Source: SVEL01 sp045126475
Lineage (GTDB): Bacteria > Bacillota > Clostridia > Lachnospirales > Lachnospiraceae
Direction: 5' to 3'
Assembly (NCBI GenBank): GCA_045126475.1
Contig: JBGVOL010000067.1
Location: forward strand, 1 to 64,000
Length of the DNA: 64,000 bases
The position numbers were made by a program, and so were the translations under genes. The notes below the pieces were generated by a model, which ran no database searches, was not told where the DNA came from, and worked only from the letters and a program-made list of their open reading frames with translations. Below, piece by piece: positions 60,524 through 64,000 of the stretch (position 1 is the first letter of the stretch; every line of letters starts with the position of its first letter).

Positions 60524-60573
60524 ATGTAGTCCATGCAGTATAAACTGCAGGATATATTCAAGGAGGAATAATT

Positions 60574-62031
60574 ATGGTAGTACAACACAATTTAACGGCT
60601 ATGAATGCCAACAGAATGCTTGGCCTTACAACAAGCAAACAGTCAAAAGCAACAGAGAAGTTATCATCTGGCTACAGAATCAACAGAGCAGCAGATGATG
60701 CAGCAGGACTTTCTATCAGTGAGAAGATGAGAAAGCAGATGAGAGGTCTTGACAGAGCTTCCACAAACGCTGAAGATGGTGTCTCATGTGTGCAGACAGC
60801 AGAAGGTGCGTTGAATGAAGTTCAGGACATGCTTCAGAGAATGAATGAGCTGGCAGTACAGGCAGCCAATGGTACAAACTCAGAGAATGACCGTTCATAC
60901 CTTCAGTCGGAGATTGACCAGTTAGTAACTGAGATTGACCGTGTATCTGAGACAACAAAGTTCAATGAGACATACCTCTTAAAAGGTGACGGTGTTGGCG
61001 GAAAGTATGTAGAACTCGGTACGACTGACGATTGTACCAGTATTACATGTGCTACTGCAGATGACCAGACACCAGCGGCTACCGGAAAGGACTATTCTAC
61101 AGACAGGGATATAAGACTTATTGCCAATAACACCATACAGTTTGGTGAAGAGGCAACAGAGAGTATTACGGTTGCAGGCACCTCATACCAGCTTAAGGAT
61201 TACGCAGACCTTGAAGATTTAACAAACGCTATCAGCAGTAACTCAAAGGTTAACAGCGTTGATATTGAGTACAAGAATAATGTAAGCGCGTCAAAAGGTA
61301 CAGGCGGAAATGGGGATTTCACCCTTACACATACCAATAAGTCATCTACGGTATCAGGTACGGTAACATTTAAGGTTGCTTCAAATACTACAGCAAATGC
61401 CAGTGATTTATCACATATTGTAATTGATGATACACAGAATATTGCTATTGACTTTACTCTGGCTACGAAGATTGGTAACGATGGAAATATTGAGTTTGAT
61501 GAAGCTACAACAAATCAGAACATCAAATCGGCTCTTAAGAATATGAACATAAGCTATACAGAAGCTGATGGTGTATTTTCAATCAATCTTGGAGGAACTG
61601 TTACTGTAAATGCTGCGACTAAGGTGGATGATTTGGAGTTCAATCTTCATGTAGGTGCTGATTCATCAGGTGCCAATAAGATTGGCGTCAACATTGCATC
61701 TATGAGCGCAGACGGACTTGGTATTTCAGGCATAAGCGTTTCTTCTGAGAGAAACGCAACGGATGCTATCGATGTAATAGCAAATGCTATTCAGATGGTG
61801 TCAAAGCAGAGGTCTGATCTCGGTGCTATCCAGAACAGACTTGAGCACACAATCAACAACTTAGATAACATAGTAGAGAATACAACAGCTGCTGAATCTC
61901 GTATCCGTGATACAGATATGGCAGAGCAGATGGTTGAGTACAGCAACTTAAATATCCTTGGACAGGCAGGTCAGTCAATGCTTGCACAGGCTAACCAGTC
62001 AAATCAGGGAGTACTCTCATTACTTGGCTAA
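60574..62031 (+). CDS. Flagellin 2
   Basis: Flagellin of 485 residues. The ends are nearly identical to flagellin 1 (SKQSKATEKLSSGYRINRAA; AEQMVEYSNLNILGQAGQSM). The central domain differs more, with TDDCTSITC carrying two cysteines, rare in flagellins, which could form a disulfide or stay reduced in the gut. Cys is also present at SCVQTAEGA in D1, shared with copy 3. Own promoter, leader and terminator. Confidence 0.97.
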   Translation: MVVQHNLTAMNANRMLGLTTSKQSKATEKLSSGYRINRAADDAAGLSISEKMRKQMRGLDRASTNAEDGVSCVQTAEGALNEVQDMLQRMNELAVQAANGTNSENDRSYLQSEIDQLVTEIDRVSETTKFNETYLLKGDGVGGKYVELGTTDDCTSITCATADDQTPAATGKDYSTDRDIRLIANNTIQFGEEATESITVAGTSYQLKDYADLEDLTNAISSNSKVNSVDIEYKNNVSASKGTGGNGDFTLTHTNKSSTVSGTVTFKVASNTTANASDLSHIVIDDTQNIAIDFTLATKIGNDGNIEFDEATTNQNIKSALKNMNISYTEADGVFSINLGGTVTVNAATKVDDLEFNLHVGADSSGANKIGVNIASMSADGLGISGISVSSERNATDAIDVIANAIQMVSKQRSDLGAIQNRLEHTINNLDNIVENTTAAESRIRDTDMAEQMVEYSNLNILGQAGQSMLAQANQSNQGVLSLLG

Positions 62032-62102
62032 CAAATACTATAGATTATAATCTGATTGTTGATGTGCAATAATTGTGATTATATTCCTAGGTAAAGTGAC
62101 AG

Positions 62103-62128
62103 AACCCCGCCAAAATGGCGGGGTTTTG
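62103..62128 (+). terminator. Terminator of flagellin gene 2
   Basis: AACCCCGCC (62103-62111) pairs with GGCGGGGTT (62117-62125) around a 5-base loop; TTTTGTT follows. Confidence 0.93.
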
Positions 62129-62167
62129 TTAGCAAAAGAAAAAATACATTTTTTTACAAAAAAACTA

Positions 62168-62194
62168 TAAAGTAAAAAAAAACACTGCCGATAT
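62168..62194 (+). promoter_or_regulatory. Sigma-D promoter of flagellin gene 3
   Basis: TAAA (62168-62171), 15 bases, GCCGATAT (62187-62194). Confidence 0.9.
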
Positions 62195-62289
62195 ATATGA
62201 CATGAAGATGAAATAACAGCTTTAAATCACCTAGGGCAGATTGAAAGTGTTATCTTATCCATAACTGCAAGGAAGCGGAAAATTAAATC

Positions 62290-62304
62290 GGGCAAGGATG
62301 CTGA
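62290..62304 (+). promoter_or_regulatory. AAGGAT element in the flagellin 3 leader
   Basis: AAGGAT at 62294-62299 is flanked by GGGC and GCTG, which allow only about three pairs. The loop sequence is kept but the stem is weak. A CsrA site is possible. Confidence 0.4.
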
Positions 62305-62360
62305 AACTAAAAAAATATTAAAGAAGGAATCTAAAAAAGGATTTTCAAGGAGGAATTATT

Positions 62361-63815
62361 ATGGTAGTACAGCATAACCTTACAGCAATGAACGCAAACA
62401 GAATGCTCGGTTTAACAACAGGCAAGCAGACAAAGGCAACAGAGAAGTTATCTTCCGGATACAGAATAAATAGAGCTGCAGATGATGCAGCAGGTCTCTC
62501 AATCAGTGAGAAAATGAGAAAGCAGATAAGAGGTCTTGACCAGGCTTCATCAAATGCAGAGGACGGAGTTTCTTGTGTACAGACAGCAGAAGGCGCACTT
62601 AATGAAGTACAGGATATGCTCCAGAGAATGAACGAACTTGCAGTACAGGCAGCTAATGGTACAAATTCGGAAAATGACCGCACATATATACAGTCAGAGA
62701 TTGACCAGCTTATTACAGAAATTGACCGTGTATCAGAGACAACAAAGTTCAATGAGACATACCTTTTAAAAGGTGATGGAATCGGTGGTAAATATACAGA
62801 TATAGGCACAATAAGTGTGACAACAGGCGGAAGTATTTCTAAAAGCGCTGATCAGCAGGGAACTGTAGCGGGTCAGGATTACAAGACTGACAGAGATGCG
62901 GTGCTTGTTGCAGGTAATGATGTAAGATATGGTAAGAATGCAACTGAGACAATCGTGGTCGGTGGTATAGCATATGATCTCAAGGAGTATAAGGATCTTG
63001 ATGAACTTGCAGGGGCAATCAGCAGTAATAAAAAAATAAACAGTGTAGACCTAGTGTATAAAGATGGTGTATCAGCAGTAGCAAATACAGCAAAGGATGA
63101 CTTTACACTTACAAATACAAATAAGACAACAACTGTGTCAGGAGATATTACATTTAAGGTAACATCAAACTATACTGGAACATCAAAAGCAGCATCAATA
63201 GATATTGAAGATGATGTTAAGATGACTGTAGACTTTACCCTTGCGACAAAAGTGGCAAAGGACGGAGGACTTGAGTTTGATGAGCAGACAACAATTAACA
63301 ATATTAAAGCAAATCTTGAGGCGAAGGGTTACAGTTATACAGAAAGTGATGGTGTATTTGTGGTTAAGGCAAAGGCTACAATGACCATAAATGCCGCATC
63401 TCAGGTTGATGATTTGAAGTTTAATCTTCATGTAGGTGCAGATGGAACATCAACAAATAAGATTGAAGTAAAGGTCGTTGCTCTAAGCTCAGATGGCCTC
63501 GGAATATCGGGCTTAAATGTTGAGTCTGAAAAGAATGCAACTGATGCCATAAATATTATCGCAGATGCACTTCAGACTGTATCAAAACAGAGATCAGACC
63601 TTGGTGCTGCACAGAACAGATTAGAGCATACAATAAACAACCTTGATAATATTGTAGAAAATACAACAGCAGCCGAGTCACGTATCCGTGATACAGATAT
63701 GGCAGAGCAGATGGTTGAGTACAGTAACCTTAATATCTTAGCGCAGGCAGGTCAGTCAATGCTTGCACAGGCTAATCAGTCAAATCAGGGAGTGCTCTCA
63801 TTACTTCAGGGTTAA
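62361..63815 (+). CDS. Flagellin 3
   Basis: Flagellin of 484 residues with the same D0/D1 ends (KQTKATEKLSSGYRINRAAD; NILAQAGQSMLAQANQSNQG, ending LLQG). It is the most diverged in the middle third and in codon choice, so it may be the oldest copy or form a distinct filament segment. Own sigma-D promoter, leader and terminator. Confidence 0.97.
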   Translation: MVVQHNLTAMNANRMLGLTTGKQTKATEKLSSGYRINRAADDAAGLSISEKMRKQIRGLDQASSNAEDGVSCVQTAEGALNEVQDMLQRMNELAVQAANGTNSENDRTYIQSEIDQLITEIDRVSETTKFNETYLLKGDGIGGKYTDIGTISVTTGGSISKSADQQGTVAGQDYKTDRDAVLVAGNDVRYGKNATETIVVGGIAYDLKEYKDLDELAGAISSNKKINSVDLVYKDGVSAVANTAKDDFTLTNTNKTTTVSGDITFKVTSNYTGTSKAASIDIEDDVKMTVDFTLATKVAKDGGLEFDEQTTINNIKANLEAKGYSYTESDGVFVVKAKATMTINAASQVDDLKFNLHVGADGTSTNKIEVKVVALSSDGLGISGLNVESEKNATDAINIIADALQTVSKQRSDLGAAQNRLEHTINNLDNIVENTTAAESRIRDTDMAEQMVEYSNLNILAQAGQSMLAQANQSNQGVLSLLQG

Positions 63816-63839
63816 TATAAAATAAAAGAATCAGTTCAT

Positions 63840-63874
63840 AAAGCTTCACTTTTGAATAGAGTGGAGCTTTTTTG
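63840..63874 (+). terminator. Terminator of flagellin gene 3
   Basis: AAAGCTTCACT (63840-63850) pairs with AGTGGAGCTTT (63860-63870), one G-U, followed by a T-run. Confidence 0.85.
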
Positions 63875-63890
63875 TTAGTCTAAAAAACTA

Positions 63891-63916
63891 TAAATTATAT
63901 AAAAAATGGTCGATAT
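63891..63916 (+). promoter_or_regulatory. Sigma-D-type promoter of the rfbF-like gene
   Basis: TAAA (63891-63894), 14 bases, GTCGATAT (63909-63916). The spacing is one base short of the others. Confidence 0.7.
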
Positions 63917-63948
63917 ATACTATATGATTTATAGTTGAGGAGGTAGTT

Positions 63949-64000
63949 ATGAAGGTTGTAATATTAGCAGGTGGTTACGGAACAAGAATTTCAGAGGAGT
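63949..64000 (+). CDS. rfbF: Glucose-1-phosphate cytidylyltransferase, 5' end only
   Basis: The window ends 17 codons into this gene. MKVVILAGGYGTRISEE is the N-terminal nucleotide-binding loop of sugar-phosphate nucleotidylyltransferases; the ISEE continuation is typical of RfbF, which makes CDP-glucose for 3,6-dideoxyhexose or CDP-linked sugars. GAGGAGG precedes the start. With a sigma-D promoter it would supply sugar for flagellin glycosylation. Only the first residues support this call. Confidence 0.6.
   Translation, partial: MKVVILAGGYGTRISEE

Noticed and set aside
1..64000. tRNA or rRNA genes
   Set aside because: No tRNA cloverleaf or rRNA segment was recognised by eye on either strand. 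A covariance-model scan would be needed to be sure.

Overview
The window is low-GC Firmicute DNA and most likely comes from a motile, spore-forming, strictly anaerobic member of the Lachnospiraceae (Lachnospira/Roseburia/Eubacterium-like). The reasons are: the conserved spoIIID-mbl-flhO-flhP order; a Gram-positive flagellar late-gene set with FliW and CsrA; strong AGGAGG ribosome sites; lipoprotein signal peptides; indolepyruvate:ferredoxin oxidoreductase; and an [FeFe]-hydrogenase-like sensor. The genus is inferred from gene content, not proven.

1-13 kb, sulfur amino acids. A cystine-type amino acid ABC transporter (two permeases, ATPase, lipoprotein), the tRNA 2-thiolase MnmA and a LysR regulator are followed by two PLP C-S enzymes, a methionine transporter metNIQ, an AhpD-like protein, an iron alcohol dehydrogenase and cysK. 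The first operon is preceded by a strong promoter, an inverted repeat, a 26-codon leader peptide with 3 Cys and 5 Met codons, and a terminator/antiterminator pair: a textbook layout for translation-coupled attenuation. A near-identical promoter/operator block precedes cysK. A 17-bp palindrome identical to the streptococcal MET-box lies between the LysR gene and the metC-like gene. metNIQ looks eroded: MetN has lost part of its NIL regulatory domain by deletion and frameshift, and the MetQ lipobox has Glu before the Cys.

13-28 kb, metabolism, transport and sensing. On the minus strand lies iorA-iorB-paaK (aryl pyruvate to aryl-acetyl-CoA). Then come a PurF homologue whose catalytic Cys2 is Ser, a membrane diguanylate cyclase, a trigger-factor-like lipoprotein, a CDF metal exporter, a YitT protein, a nitrate/sulfonate-type ABC transporter, and a soluble chemoreceptor whose sensor half is an [FeFe]-hydrogenase H-cluster domain. 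A headless MCP fragment follows.

28.8-36.5 kb, accessory island. It holds an AAA/DUF4143 ATPase behind four 33-bp-phased repeats, three GNAT acetyltransferases plus a decayed fourth, two homologous tails of a lost gene, a six-copy (T/G)GTCA-N7-TGAC(A/C) array in a gene-free stretch, and an AbiL-like RloA/RloB pair followed by a coiled-coil membrane protein.

36.5-64 kb, sporulation and flagellum. spoIIID (sigma-E-type promoter), a small ORF, mbl, two FlgG-family genes and flgJ are followed by recD2, comF, yvyF, flgM, flgN, two flgK-type genes, flgL, fliW, csrA, flaG, fliD, fliS and a FliT-like gene. A 189-bp inverted-repeat element then leads into three tandem GT2-TPR glycosyltransferases, three flagellin genes and the start of an rfbF-like gene. 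Sigma-D promoters precede mbl (tentative), flgM, each flagellin and rfbF. All three flagellin leaders carry AAGGAT, in clear hairpin loops in the first two, which fits CsrA/FliW control. The glycosyltransferases and the rfbF-like gene suggest a flagellin glycosylation locus.
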